Source of the DNA: Litorivicinus lipolyticus
GTDB lineage: Bacteria; Pseudomonadota; Gammaproteobacteria; Pseudomonadales; Litorivicinaceae
Length of the DNA stretch: 64,000 bases
Assembly: GCF_009650135.1 (NCBI RefSeq)
Contig: NZ_CP045871.1
Location: 1 to 64,000, forward strand
Direction of reading: 5' to 3'
Shown here: positions 25,796-35,489 of the stretch, in pieces
How the letters are laid out: each line of letters begins with the position of its first letter
Numbering within the stretch: the first letter of the stretch is position 1
The notes under the pieces: generated by a model
Databases searched by the model: none
The model's input: only the letters and a program-made list of their open reading frames with translations
Told to the model about the DNA's origin: nothing
Made by a program: the position numbers and the translations under genes

Positions 25796-27643
25796 ATGCT
25801 GCAACTGGATTCACTGACGCTGCGCGTCGGCACACGTGTGCTGATCGACCAACAAACTTTGCGCACGCCGCACCGCGCTCGGATCGGTCTGATTGGCCAC
25901 AACGGCGCCGGCAAATCGTCGCTACTGCGGCTGATTCGTGGCGAACTGTCCGCCGACAGCGGTCACTTTGGCTTGGCCGGCAAACCGGTGATTGCATCGA
26001 TGGCCCAGGAAACGCCGGCACTGGAGTGCTCGGCGCTGGATCACTTGCTGGACACCAACCGCGAATTTCGCGAGCTGGAAAAGCGCATGGCCGAGGCCCC
26101 GGACGATGCCAATTTGCACACGCGTTTTAACGACATCGAAGGGTGGAGCCAACCGGCCAAGGCGGCGGAACTGTTAGCCGGCTTGGGCTTTAGTCAGGAC
26201 CGCCAGGCGCAGCCGGTGTCGGCCCTGTCCGGCGGCTGGCGCATGCGTTTGAACTTGGCCCGGGCTCTGTTTCAGGCCAGCGAGTTGTTGCTGCTGGACG
26301 AACCGACCAACCACCTGGACATCGACGCCATTACTTGGCTGGAAAAAGTGCTGGCGCGTTACCCCGGCACCCTGGTGCTGGTGGCCCACGACCGCGCCTT
26401 TTTGGACTCGGTGTGTTCGCACGTGTTGGCGCTGGATGACCAGCAGCTAAAACTGTACACCGGCGGCTACAGCGAATTTGAGCGCCAGCGCGCGGCCGAA
26501 ATCGAGCGTCAAAGCGCGGAGCAAGCGAAAACCGATCGTAAGCGCGCGCACCTGCAAAGCTTTGTCGACCGCTTCAAGGCCAAAGCATCCAAGGCCAAGC
26601 AGGCCCAAAGCCGGGTCAAGGCGATGGAGAAATTGGTGGTGTCGGCGGCGGTGCGTTCGCGCTCGCCACTGAACTTCAACATTCCGTCGTCGGACAAACT
26701 GTCGACCCCGCTGGTCGCCGGCAGCGACCTGACGCTGGGGTATCCGGACGCGGACATCGTCCGTGGCGCGCATTTGTCGTTAAACCCGGGTGACCGGGTC
26801 GGACTGTTGGGGGTCAATGGGGCCGGCAAATCGACGCTGGTGAAAACCTTGGTCGGCAAACTGAAACCCAAGTCGGGCACGCTGCACCCCGGGCAAAACA
26901 CCAAAATGGGCTATTTCGCCCAGGAACAGCTGGACACCTTGCGCGCCGACAGCGTGCCGTTGGCGGAGTTGGTGCGGATTGCGCCGAATGCCCGGGAGCT
27001 TGAGCTGCGTAACTTTTTGGGCGGCTGGGGCTTTGGCGCCGATCGCATCGATCAACCGATCACGGCCTTGTCGGGTGGCGAGCGGGCACGCTTGGCGTTG
27101 TCGCTGATTGCCTGGCAAAAGCCGAACCTGCTGATTTTGGACGAGCCGACCAACCACCTGGACTTGGACGCGCGCGCGGCGCTGGCCGAGGCGCTGGTCG
27201 AGTTTCCCGGCGCTTTGTTGTTGGTCAGCCACGACCGCCACCTGCTGGAAACCACCTGTGACCAACTGTGGTCACTGCGCGGCGGCACGCTGTCGGTATG
27301 GACCCACGCACTTGAGGACTGGGTCGACGACAGCCCGCGCCAAGGCAGCCCAAGCGCCACCAGCGACAACAGCCAAAAAGAGCAGCGCCGCAACCGCGCC
27401 GCCCAGCGGACCCAGTTAGCGCCGCTGCGCAAGGCACTCAAAAGTGCCGAAGGCGAGATGGAGAAATTGCAGGTCCAGCTAAAACGGATCGACCAGAGCC
27501 AGGCCGAACCGGGCTACTTCACCGACACGCCGCTGGCCCAGCAAACCGAAGACGGCCAGGCCCGGGCGCGCTTGCTGGACGCATTGGACGACGCCGAAAT
27601 GGTTTGGCTGGAAGCCAGTGAAGCGCTTGAGGACGCCAGCTAG
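25796..27643 (+). CDS. yheS: ABC-F family ATPase, YheS-like
   Basis: A 615-residue soluble protein with two ABC domains and no membrane part. Domain 1 has Walker A GHNGAGKSS (about residues 34-42), signature LSGGW and Walker B LLLLDEPTNHLD. Domain 2 has GVNGAGKST (about 341-349), LSGGE and LLILDEPTNHLD. A basic linker rich in Lys and Arg (about 225-285) is the ABC-F tRNA/rRNA-contacting segment, and a coiled-coil tail follows. ABC-F proteins act on the ribosome E site. YheS is the closest E. coli paralogue by length and motif. Confidence 0.88.
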   Translation: MLQLDSLTLRVGTRVLIDQQTLRTPHRARIGLIGHNGAGKSSLLRLIRGELSADSGHFGLAGKPVIASMAQETPALECSALDHLLDTNREFRELEKRMAEAPDDANLHTRFNDIEGWSQPAKAAELLAGLGFSQDRQAQPVSALSGGWRMRLNLARALFQASELLLLDEPTNHLDIDAITWLEKVLARYPGTLVLVAHDRAFLDSVCSHVLALDDQQLKLYTGGYSEFERQRAAEIERQSAEQAKTDRKRAHLQSFVDRFKAKASKAKQAQSRVKAMEKLVVSAAVRSRSPLNFNIPSSDKLSTPLVAGSDLTLGYPDADIVRGAHLSLNPGDRVGLLGVNGAGKSTLVKTLVGKLKPKSGTLHPGQNTKMGYFAQEQLDTLRADSVPLAELVRIAPNARELELRNFLGGWGFGADRIDQPITALSGGERARLALSLIAWQKPNLLILDEPTNHLDLDARAALAEALVEFPGALLLVSHDRHLLETTCDQLWSLRGGTLSVWTHALEDWVDDSPRQGSPSATSDNSQKEQRRNRAAQRTQLAPLRKALKSAEGEMEKLQVQLKRIDQSQAEPGYFTDTPLAQQTEDGQARARLLDALDDAEMVWLEASEALEDAS

Positions 27644-28245
27644 TCGCGCAGGCTACGCCAGCCACCAACAATGCGATTGACCGCCGTGACTATGCAAATC
27701 GTCGCAAAAATGCCGGCCAACAGCACGAAATGCTGGGGTAACAGGCACATCAGCACAAAGCAGGCGATGGTCTCGGTGCCCTCGGCCAAGCCGTTTAGGT
27801 AATACAGGCCTTTGTAGGCGAAATTCGGGTGCTGGATGCCGCGCGCCTCGGCGAATTTGGCAAAGGCCAGGAAGCTGGCCCCGGTGCCGACGAAGCTGGC
27901 GATCAAGACCGCCGCGGCCAGCGCATTGGCCGGGTCAGCCAGGGCAAAGCCGATCGGAAACAGGGCGTAAAACACAAAGTCCAAACAGATGTCCAAAAAG
28001 GCACCGGCGTCGGTCGGCGTTTGCATGCGCGCCAGCGCCCCGTCCACTCCGTCGGCAACTCGATTGGCCACTAACAATCCCAACGCCAAATCAAAGGCAT
28101 TCATCGCCAGCGCCACCACACAAGCCAAGCCCAGCACAAACCCAGCCCAGGTAACCTGGTCGGCGCGCACGCCGCGGGCGTTTAATTGACGGGCCACCGC
28201 ATTCAACGGCGCCACCAAATGCGGCACCAGGTGTTTGTCTAGCAT
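27640..28245 (-). CDS. ynjF: CDP-alcohol phosphatidyltransferase family protein (YnjF-like)
   Basis: A 201-residue membrane protein with the CDP-alcohol phosphotransferase signature D-x2-D-G-x2-A-R-x8-G-x3-D-x3-D, here DGVDGALARMQTPTDAGAFLDICLD (about residues 64-88). It transfers a phospho-alcohol group from a CDP-lipid in the inner membrane. The acceptor is unknown. It ends the ynjBCD operon, as ynjF does in E. coli, and overlaps ynjD by 7 bp. Its stop overlaps the convergent ABC-F gene by 4 bp (CTAG). Confidence 0.85.
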   Translation of the reverse strand: MLDKHLVPHLVAPLNAVARQLNARGVRADQVTWAGFVLGLACVVALAMNAFDLALGLLVANRVADGVDGALARMQTPTDAGAFLDICLDFVFYALFPIGFALADPANALAAAVLIASFVGTGASFLAFAKFAEARGIQHPNFAYKGLYYLNGLAEGTETIACFVLMCLLPQHFVLLAGIFATICIVTAVNRIVGGWRSLRD

Positions 28246-28859
28246 GCGGCGTCCCCCAATTGAATGCGCTGGGCGCCCGGGGGTATGTCCTGGGCATCAT
28301 GGGTCACCAACACCCGCGGCACCGCGTCGGTGTGCTGCCAAGTAAAGGCACGAATTTGATCGCGTAATTCAGCGTCCAGTTTGGCAAAGGGTTCATCCAA
28401 CAGCACGGCCTGGGGCTGGCTGACCAAGGTCCGCAGCAAGCTGACGCGTGCGCGTTGGCCGCCGCTTAAGGTGGCCGGATCGCGATCGGCCATGCCGCCC
28501 AAGTCGGCCTGGTTGAGCAAGGCATCCATGGCCTGGGCATTGAGCGGCTCGCGGGCACCAAAGCGCAGGTTGTCGGCCACACTCATGTGCGGGAACAAAC
28601 TGCCGTCCTGCAGCACCAGCCCCAGGCCGCGCTGTTCAGTCGGCACGCCGCTCAAATCGCGACCGTTTAGGTGCAGCTGGCCGCGGGCCTGGATGCCGGG
28701 CGCCAGCGTCCCCGTCAGCCAATCCAGCACGGTCGATTTACCGCTACCCGAGGGACCCAGCAGCGCCAGCACGCCGCCCGCTTCGACCCGAAACGAGACC
28801 CCTTCCAGCAGGCATTCGCCCGGCCCAAAGCCAATCGACAAATCCGTTACTTCAAGCAT
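28239..28859 (-). CDS. ynjD: ABC transporter ATPase (YnjD-like)
   Basis: A 206-residue ABC ATPase with Walker A GPSGSGKST (about residues 34-42), signature LSGGQRARV, Walker B AVLLDEPFAKLD and a switch His in LVTHDAQD. I start at MLEVTDLSIG. Earlier in-frame codons lie inside ynjC. It resembles ThiQ, but neighbours are YnjB, YnjC and YnjF types, so the YnjBCD system is the better call. The solute is not established. It overlaps ynjC by 8 bp. Confidence 0.85.
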   Translation of the reverse strand: MLEVTDLSIGFGPGECLLEGVSFRVEAGGVLALLGPSGSGKSTVLDWLTGTLAPGIQARGQLHLNGRDLSGVPTEQRGLGLVLQDGSLFPHMSVADNLRFGAREPLNAQAMDALLNQADLGGMADRDPATLSGGQRARVSLLRTLVSQPQAVLLDEPFAKLDAELRDQIRAFTWQHTDAVPRVLVTHDAQDIPPGAQRIQLGDAAC

Positions 28860-30489
28860 GTTTACGATTCCGAAACCAAATTCGAGGCAGCACCAAGGCC
28901 AGTCCAAAACACACCAGCGGCAGCGCCAATTGCAGCGTTGCCAAGGCGCCGATCATGCGCCGATCGACGCCGCCAAAGCTGGTCACCAATTCCGTGGTCA
29001 GGGTCGGGATACGGCCCCCGCTTAACAGCAAGGTCGGCAGGTATTGGGCAACGCTGACGGCCATCGCCACGGCGGCGGCGCTTAACAGCGGCCGCGCCAT
29101 CAGCGGCAGCCGAATGCGCCACAACCGAGTCAGGTAGCCGTGGCCCAGCACCCGCGCCTGTTTATCAAAGGCCGGATCGAGCGCCCGCCAGGCATCCGCC
29201 AGCATCAAGATGACGTACGGCAGGCTATAGACCCAGTGGGCCCAAATCACGGTCGCCGCGCGCCCGTCCCAGCCAATCCACAGGCTGGCGCTTTGCCAAC
29301 CCAACAACACACAGACCTGGGGCAACAGCAGCGGCACGGTCCAGATGCCGTCCAGACGTGGGACGTGGCGCAGACGTTCCAGTTCCAGCCAAATCACGGC
29401 CGCGGCGATCGCCAGCGCGGTCGACGCCAGCCCCAAAATCAACGTGTGCGAGAGCAACTCGCCCAGTTGGTTCCACCGATCCAGCCAAAAGCGCGTGGTC
29501 CAGGCGCCAGGCAGGCTGTCCGGAAAGCGCCAGCGCTGGGTCAACGACCACAGCGGCAAACTCGCGAGTGCCAGTGCGGCCACCGCAACCGTAGCCGCCA
29601 GTAGCGCGCGCGCCGGCCATAGCCACACCGCATAGGCGGCGCGCGCACCACTGACCCGGCGGCGCCGAGCCCAGATCCGCACCACCCAACCGAATGCCGC
29701 AAACAGCGCGAACCCCACCCCCATCACCGCCAGCAGTAGCCAGGCACCGGCACTGGCTTTGGCGCGTCCACCGGCTTGGTTAAACCACTCCAGCACCAGC
29801 GCCGCCAGCGTTGGCGGCTGGCCCGGGCCTAACAAAATCGCCATGTCGACCACGCTTAGGTTGTACGCCAACACCACCGCAATCGGCAGGCGCAGCTGGT
29901 GCAAAAGTTGCGGCAGCACCAAACGGGTCCAGCAGCGGATCGGGCTGTAGCCCAGTACGCGGCCCTGTTTGATCCAGCGATCCGGGTCCAAGCGCGGACA
30001 CAGCGCAAGCGCGGTAAACAGTAAAAACGGGAATTCTTTGAGCGCAAGCCCCACCAGTAGACTGAGGCCATAGGCGTCGGGCACGGTCCACCAGGTCGGT
30101 GGACGCGGGCTGTCTAGCCACAGCCGAACCAACCAGCCGCTGGGGGCCAATACAAACACCAAACCGACCGCCAAGGCCGCATGCGGGACCGCCAACATCG
30201 GCGGCAACCAGGCCGCCACGGCCCGAAACCACGGCCGCCCCCAACCAATCACCAACGCCAGTAGCGCCAGCAAAAGGGCCAGTGCGGTCGCGCCCAGCCC
30301 GGTCCAAAGCGTCGACGTAATGGCCGCGCCCAAGCGCGGATCGCCTATCGCGGCCATCCACCCAGCCACCGGCGAGCCGGGAAAGGCCCCAGCCGCTGCG
30401 ATCGCGGTGCCGGCTAATCCAAGCGCCAGCGGCAACCCAAAGGCCGCCGCCAGCGTCAACCAGACTAGCGCGCGTAGCGCTCGGCCCAA
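28852..30489 (-). CDS. ynjC: ABC transporter permease, two fused permease halves (YnjC-like)
   Basis: A polytopic permease with about 12 membrane segments, made of two BPD-transport modules in tandem. The EAA-like loops are at about residues 170-195 and 440-465. I choose the TTG at 30489 because GGAGG sits 5 bp upstream. It gives 545 residues and overlaps ynjB by 25 bp. A GTG at 30567 would give 571 residues. It is the inner-membrane channel between YnjB and YnjD. Thiamine/iron permeases have the same two-half layout. Confidence 0.85.
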   Translation of the reverse strand: MGRALRALVWLTLAAAFGLPLALGLAGTAIAAAGAFPGSPVAGWMAAIGDPRLGAAITSTLWTGLGATALALLLALLALVIGWGRPWFRAVAAWLPPMLAVPHAALAVGLVFVLAPSGWLVRLWLDSPRPPTWWTVPDAYGLSLLVGLALKEFPFLLFTALALCPRLDPDRWIKQGRVLGYSPIRCWTRLVLPQLLHQLRLPIAVVLAYNLSVVDMAILLGPGQPPTLAALVLEWFNQAGGRAKASAGAWLLLAVMGVGFALFAAFGWVVRIWARRRRVSGARAAYAVWLWPARALLAATVAVAALALASLPLWSLTQRWRFPDSLPGAWTTRFWLDRWNQLGELLSHTLILGLASTALAIAAAVIWLELERLRHVPRLDGIWTVPLLLPQVCVLLGWQSASLWIGWDGRAATVIWAHWVYSLPYVILMLADAWRALDPAFDKQARVLGHGYLTRLWRIRLPLMARPLLSAAAVAMAVSVAQYLPTLLLSGGRIPTLTTELVTSFGGVDRRMIGALATLQLALPLVCFGLALVLPRIWFRNRKHA

Positions 30490-31652
30490 GCCGCCTCCAA
30501 AGCACCGGCCCAACTGGCGTGGGGTTCGGAGCGTGTGTTGGCTAACTGGGCAATCGGCAACGCCCACTGGCCGATATCAATCGCCGCAAAGGTGGCTTGC
30601 TCAGCGGCCGGTAATTTGGCCAGGTCCAATACGGTCGGGTCACCCCAAAAGGTTGGATCGGCCTTGCGAGCCTGGGCTTCGGGTGACAACAAGAAGTCCG
30701 CGACCACCATGGCGCCGGCCTTGGCCTTGGCGTTGAACGGGATCGACACGAAATGGGTGTTGCCAATGGTGCCGCCGTCAAAGATGTAGGTGCGCGCGCT
30801 GTCCGGCAGCTGGCCATTGCGCACCGCGGCGCTGGCTTCGTTGGGGTTGAAGCTGATGGCGATGTCGACCTCGCCGTCGTCCAACAGCTGACGGGTTTCC
30901 TCGCCACTGGCGGGCCAAACCTTGCCCTGGCCGCGCAGTAAGGGGTGCACCGCATCCAAGTATGACCATAAAGGCGCAGTGACGGCGTCAAAGTCGGCGT
31001 CGGCCACCGGGTTTAACAGCGCATCGGCATCCGTGGTGACTTCCGCCAGTACTTGTTTTAAGAAGGTGGTGCCGTGAAACGCAGGCGGCGCTGGGTAGCT
31101 AAAACGGCCGCCGTTTTCGACAAAGGTTTTCAGCGCGGCGGACGAGCGCGGCGGCTGTGGCGTCAACGCACTGTCGTGGATGAACACCAACTGGGCACCG
31201 CCCCAGGGCGATTCCAGTCCATCCACCGGGACACTGAAATCGTAGGCGATCGACGGTTTATCAGCGACCCATTGGGCATTGGGCAGGTTGCCCGCAAAGG
31301 CGCCCCAGGTCAGGCCGTTGGCTTTTAGATTGGCGAAGTTTTCGCCGTTGATCCACATCAGGTCGACATTGCCGTCGCGGTCACGCCCGACCGCTTTGGC
31401 GGACTCCAATTGGGTCACGATTTCGGCGATGTCACCGACTTTGACGTGCTCCAAGGTCACGCCGTACTCGGCTTGGACGCGCTCGCCGACCCACATCAGG
31501 TAGTCGTTAATCAAATCCGATCCGCCCCAGGCATTGAAAAAAACGCTTTGCCCACGGGCTTCGGCGGTGACCTCGGCCCAGCTGGCATCCGGTTCCAATG
31601 CGCTGGCATTCAGCGCCACCGCGGCAATCGCCGCCGCTATTAATGTTTTCAT
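30465..31652 (-). CDS. ynjB: ABC transporter substrate-binding protein (YnjB-like)
   Basis: A 395-residue periplasmic protein with signal peptide MKTLIAAAIAAVALNASA. The mature part has the extracellular solute-binding fold, with landmarks VFFNAWGGSDLINDYLMWV (about residues 37-55), DLMWINGENFANLK and the C-terminal DIGQWALPIAQL. These are typical of YnjB. The start at MKT is preceded by a long spurious in-frame stretch. It is first in ynjBCD-F and 22 bp downstream of the flavoprotein fusion on the same strand. Confidence 0.85.
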   Translation of the reverse strand: MKTLIAAAIAAVALNASALEPDASWAEVTAEARGQSVFFNAWGGSDLINDYLMWVGERVQAEYGVTLEHVKVGDIAEIVTQLESAKAVGRDRDGNVDLMWINGENFANLKANGLTWGAFAGNLPNAQWVADKPSIAYDFSVPVDGLESPWGGAQLVFIHDSALTPQPPRSSAALKTFVENGGRFSYPAPPAFHGTTFLKQVLAEVTTDADALLNPVADADFDAVTAPLWSYLDAVHPLLRGQGKVWPASGEETRQLLDDGEVDIAISFNPNEASAAVRNGQLPDSARTYIFDGGTIGNTHFVSIPFNAKAKAGAMVVADFLLSPEAQARKADPTFWGDPTVLDLAKLPAAEQATFAAIDIGQWALPIAQLANTRSEPHASWAGALEAAWAERYAR

Positions 31653-31674
31653 GTCGATTATTTCCTTAGTGGAC

Positions 31675-33810
31675 CTAGTTTCGGCGCCAGGCATGGTATT
31701 TCGCAACCCATTGCAGCACTCGTGTTGGCACATGCGCGCGTTTCCACTCGCCCGCAGCGTATTTGTTGGCCTCGACCATCGAGGGGTAGGCATGGGTGGT
31801 GCCCAGAATCTTGTTCAGACCCAGCTTCCAGCGCTTGGCCAAAACGAATTCTTGTAACAACTCGCCGGCATGCGCGCCGACCAGGGTCACCCCCAAGATT
31901 TTGTCCTTGCCCGGGACCGTCAGCACCTTCACAAAGCCGTAGTCCGTGCCGTCGGCGATCGCCCGGTCCAAATCATCGATGCCGTACTGGGTTTTCTCGT
32001 AGGCAATGCCCTGGGCGATAGCCTCGTCCTCGGACAACCCGACCCGGGCAACCTCGGGATCCGTAAAGGTCGCCCACGACAGCGCGGACCAGTCGACCTT
32101 GAATAGTTTAAAGGTCCCAAACAGGGCGTTGACCGCGGCATACCAGGCCATGTGTGCGGCGGCGTGGGTAAATTGATAAGGCCCGACCACATCGCCGACT
32201 GCGAACACGTTGGGGTACTTAACCTGCAAGTATTCGTTGGCCTCCAGGGTGCCATTGGCGCGCACCGGCAAATCCAGCGCCGCCAAGGCGTCGCTCTCGG
32301 AATTGGCACGCCGGCCGACCGCGACCAACACCGCATCAAATTCGATGCGAAGCTCGCGGCCGTCTTTTTCGGCAATCAATACACGCTGGTCGCCGTCCAT
32401 TTCAAAACGCAATGGTTTGGTCGAGGTGTGGGTAATAACGCCCTCGGCGGCGAATCGTTCGGCCACCAAAGCGGCCACGTCGGCGTCTTCGCGCGGCATG
32501 ATGCGCGGCGCCAAGTCGACCTGGGTGACCGCGGAGCCCAAGCGGTGAAAGGCCTGGGTTAACTCACACCCGATCGGCCCACCGCCCAACACCAACAAAC
32601 GTTTGGGCTGTTCGCGCAGATCCCAAATGTTGTCGCTGGTGTAATAGCCGACGCTGTCCAATCCCGGGATCGGCGGCACAAAGGGCCGCGCGCCGGTGGC
32701 GATGACCAAATTGCGCGCGGTAATGCGCCGGCCGTTGACCTCGACGGTCCAGGGGTCGATGACCCGGGCTTCGCCGATGACCACGTTGACACCCAATTCG
32801 GTGTAGCGCTCGACACTGTCGTGGGGCTCGATCTTAGCGATCACCTCGTGCACGCGATCCATGACCGCGGCGAAATCAATCTGTGGGTGCTGGGCTTGGA
32901 TGCCGAACTTATCGGCCTCGCGAATGCTCTGCGCGACGCGTGCGCTTTTGATCAGCGCCTTGGATGGCACACAGCCGGTGTTCAAACAGTCGCCGCCCAT
33001 GGCGTAGCGCTCGATCAGCGTGACCTGGGCTTTGACCGCAGCGGCGATATAGGCGCTGACCAAGCCGCCGGAGCCTGCGCCAATCACGATCATGTCTTGG
33101 TCAAACGATTTTGGCGCGCTTAAGCCTTGGTAAACCTTGCGTGCAGACAGCATAGCCAAGCCCTTTTTAGCAATGATCGGAAACACGCCCAACAGCGCGA
33201 ATGACAACAACAGCCCGGGCGACAGCAGCCCAGCCAAGGACTCAATGCCGGCCAGCTGGGTGCCAGCGTTCACGAACACCGCGGTGCCCGGCAACATGCC
33301 CAGCTGACTGACCCAGTAAAAGGTCGGCGCCTTGATCGGCGTCAGCCCCATCACCAGGTTGATCACGAAAAAGGGAAAGACCGGCACCAGGCGCAGCCCA
33401 AACAGGTAAAAGGCGCCGTCCTTTTCAACCCCGTCGTTGATCGCCCGTAGGTTCGAACCAAACCGGCGCAGCACCGCATCACGCAACAGCGTTCGGCTGA
33501 TTAAAAAGGCCAAGGTGGCGCCCACGGAGCTTGCGAAACTGACCAGCAGCAGCCCCCATCCGAGCCCAAATAGGGCGCCGCCTGCCAGGGTCAAAATCAC
33601 CGCGCCGGGCAGCGACAACGCGGCCACGGCGACATAGATCAGGCCGAACACCAATGCGCTGAGGATCGGGCGGGCGGCGACCAAGGCATCCAACACGGCC
33701 TGTTGCGACTTTAAGTTGGCGAGGGTTAGGGTGTGACCCACATCGAAGGCAAAAAACGCAACCACCACCGCAACGATGGCTAAAACGATGAAACTGTGTG
33801 AACGACTCAT
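31675..33810 (-). CDS. TVP38/TMEM64 (DedA-like) membrane domain fused to pyridine-nucleotide disulfide oxidoreductase
   Basis: A 711-residue two-part protein. Residues about 1-225 are a TVP38/TMEM64 membrane domain (VAALSLPGAVILTLAGGALFG, then FGLRLVPVFPFFVINLVMGLT). Residues about 235-711 are a class-I flavoprotein with the FAD site IGAGSGGL, redox pair GGDCLNTGCVPS, an NAD site GGGPIGCE, and the second FAD site FAVGDV. The C-terminus has THAYPSM, where lipoamide-type enzymes carry the catalytic His. It lacks an N-terminal HMA domain and the C-terminal Cys pair of mercuric reductase, so MerA activity is unlikely. It starts at MSRSHSF after AAGGAT. Role unknown, perhaps quinone or thiol redox at the membrane. 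Confidence 0.85.
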   Translation of the reverse strand: MSRSHSFIVLAIVAVVVAFFAFDVGHTLTLANLKSQQAVLDALVAARPILSALVFGLIYVAVAALSLPGAVILTLAGGALFGLGWGLLLVSFASSVGATLAFLISRTLLRDAVLRRFGSNLRAINDGVEKDGAFYLFGLRLVPVFPFFVINLVMGLTPIKAPTFYWVSQLGMLPGTAVFVNAGTQLAGIESLAGLLSPGLLLSFALLGVFPIIAKKGLAMLSARKVYQGLSAPKSFDQDMIVIGAGSGGLVSAYIAAAVKAQVTLIERYAMGGDCLNTGCVPSKALIKSARVAQSIREADKFGIQAQHPQIDFAAVMDRVHEVIAKIEPHDSVERYTELGVNVVIGEARVIDPWTVEVNGRRITARNLVIATGARPFVPPIPGLDSVGYYTSDNIWDLREQPKRLLVLGGGPIGCELTQAFHRLGSAVTQVDLAPRIMPREDADVAALVAERFAAEGVITHTSTKPLRFEMDGDQRVLIAEKDGRELRIEFDAVLVAVGRRANSESDALAALDLPVRANGTLEANEYLQVKYPNVFAVGDVVGPYQFTHAAAHMAWYAAVNALFGTFKLFKVDWSALSWATFTDPEVARVGLSEDEAIAQGIAYEKTQYGIDDLDRAIADGTDYGFVKVLTVPGKDKILGVTLVGAHAGELLQEFVLAKRWKLGLNKILGTTHAYPSMVEANKYAAGEWKRAHVPTRVLQWVAKYHAWRRN

Positions 33811-33888
33811 GGGGATCCTTATACTGTCCACCTATTATGAGGCAGCCGCGGCGAATTAGTTCCGCCGTCGTTACCGCACAGAAACTAG

Positions 33889-34911
<1,023 letters not shown>

Positions 34912-34976
34912 GTTGAGGTTTGGGCCCGCTGCCCCGATCATTACCCCTGACTCGCTAACTAACTCAAGGAACCGAC

Positions 34977-35303
34977 ATGAGCGACCTGATCAAACATATT
35001 TCCGACGACAGCTTTGACGCCGACGTCCTGACCTCATCCGTGCCCGTGCTGGTCGACTTTTGGGCCGAATGGTGTGGTCCGTGCAAAATGATTGCACCGG
35101 TTTTGGAAGAGCTGGCGGGCGAATACGAAGGCCGCGTTCAGATCACCAAACTGGACGTTGACCAAAACCGCGCCAGCGCTGAAAAATACGGCGTTCGCGG
35201 CATCCCGACGCTGATGTTGTTCGAGGGTGGCGAAGCCAAGGCGACCAAGGTCGGCGCCCTAAACAAATCCCAGTTGGCGGCCTTCCTCGAAGAGCAGCTG
35301 TAA
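34977..35303 (+). CDS. trxA: thioredoxin 1
   Basis: A 108-residue thioredoxin with the WCGPC active site (residues 32-36), the buried Asp in [10 protein letters not shown] and the cis-Pro in GIPTLMLF. It is a general cytoplasmic dithiol reductant. In Pseudomonas trxA is directly followed by rho. Here about 7.5 kb separates them. Confidence 0.96.
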   Translation: MSDLIKHISDDSFDADVLTSSVPVLVDFWAEWCGPCKMIAPVLEELAGEYEGRVQITKLDVDQNRASAEKYGVRGIPTLMLFEGGEAKATKVGALNKSQLAAFLEEQL

Positions 35304-35345
35304 CACTGGCATGACCCGGGTGGCGCCGTTGGTGCTGCTTGGGTT

Positions 35346-35387
35346 AATCGCCCCCCACCCCCCTCATCACAGCCCCTCAATCAGTTT
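35346..35387 (+). promoter_or_regulatory. C-rich, G-poor stretch after trxA (possible rut site)
   Basis: A run of about 40 bases begins with CGCCCCCCACCCCCC and is rich in C with hardly any G. It begins 43 bp after the trxA stop. Rho loads on exactly this kind of unstructured C-rich RNA, and no intrinsic terminator is visible here. The call is compositional only. Confidence 0.35.
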
Positions 35388-35434
35388 CGAATATTTCGAC
35401 TGGTTCGAGTATTTCGAATAAATACGGTTATACT
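35386..35434 (+). promoter_or_regulatory. four TTCGA iterons and -10 box of the PIN toxin-antitoxin operon
   Basis: TTCGA occurs at 35386, 35395, 35404 and 35413, exactly 9 bp apart, and a good -10 hexamer TATACT lies at 35429-35434. The iterons cover the -35 region, so a bound protein would block the promoter. The antitoxin start codon is 55 bp downstream. This is the expected geometry for antitoxin autoregulation. Confidence 0.6.
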
Positions 35435-35489
35435 GCCCTCATGTTCAGCCACTTTTTTGCTGATATCCCCCTTAAGAGGCAGTGACGGT

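Noticed and set aside
29780-30505. Open frame of 241 codons overlapping the ynjC-type permease
   Set aside because: Out of frame with a well-supported permease. Its Gly/Arg/Trp-rich composition is typical of a shadow.
28239-31652. Thiamine transporter thiBPQ
   Set aside because: The ATPase resembles ThiQ, but the substrate-binding protein and linked CDP-alcohol transferase fit ynjBCD-ynjF. No TPP riboswitch-like leader was seen.
31675-33810. Mercuric reductase
   Set aside because: It has the GGDCLNTGCVPS redox site but lacks the heavy-metal-binding N-terminal domain and the C-terminal cysteine pair needed for Hg(II), and there are no mer genes. A TVP38 membrane domain is fused instead.
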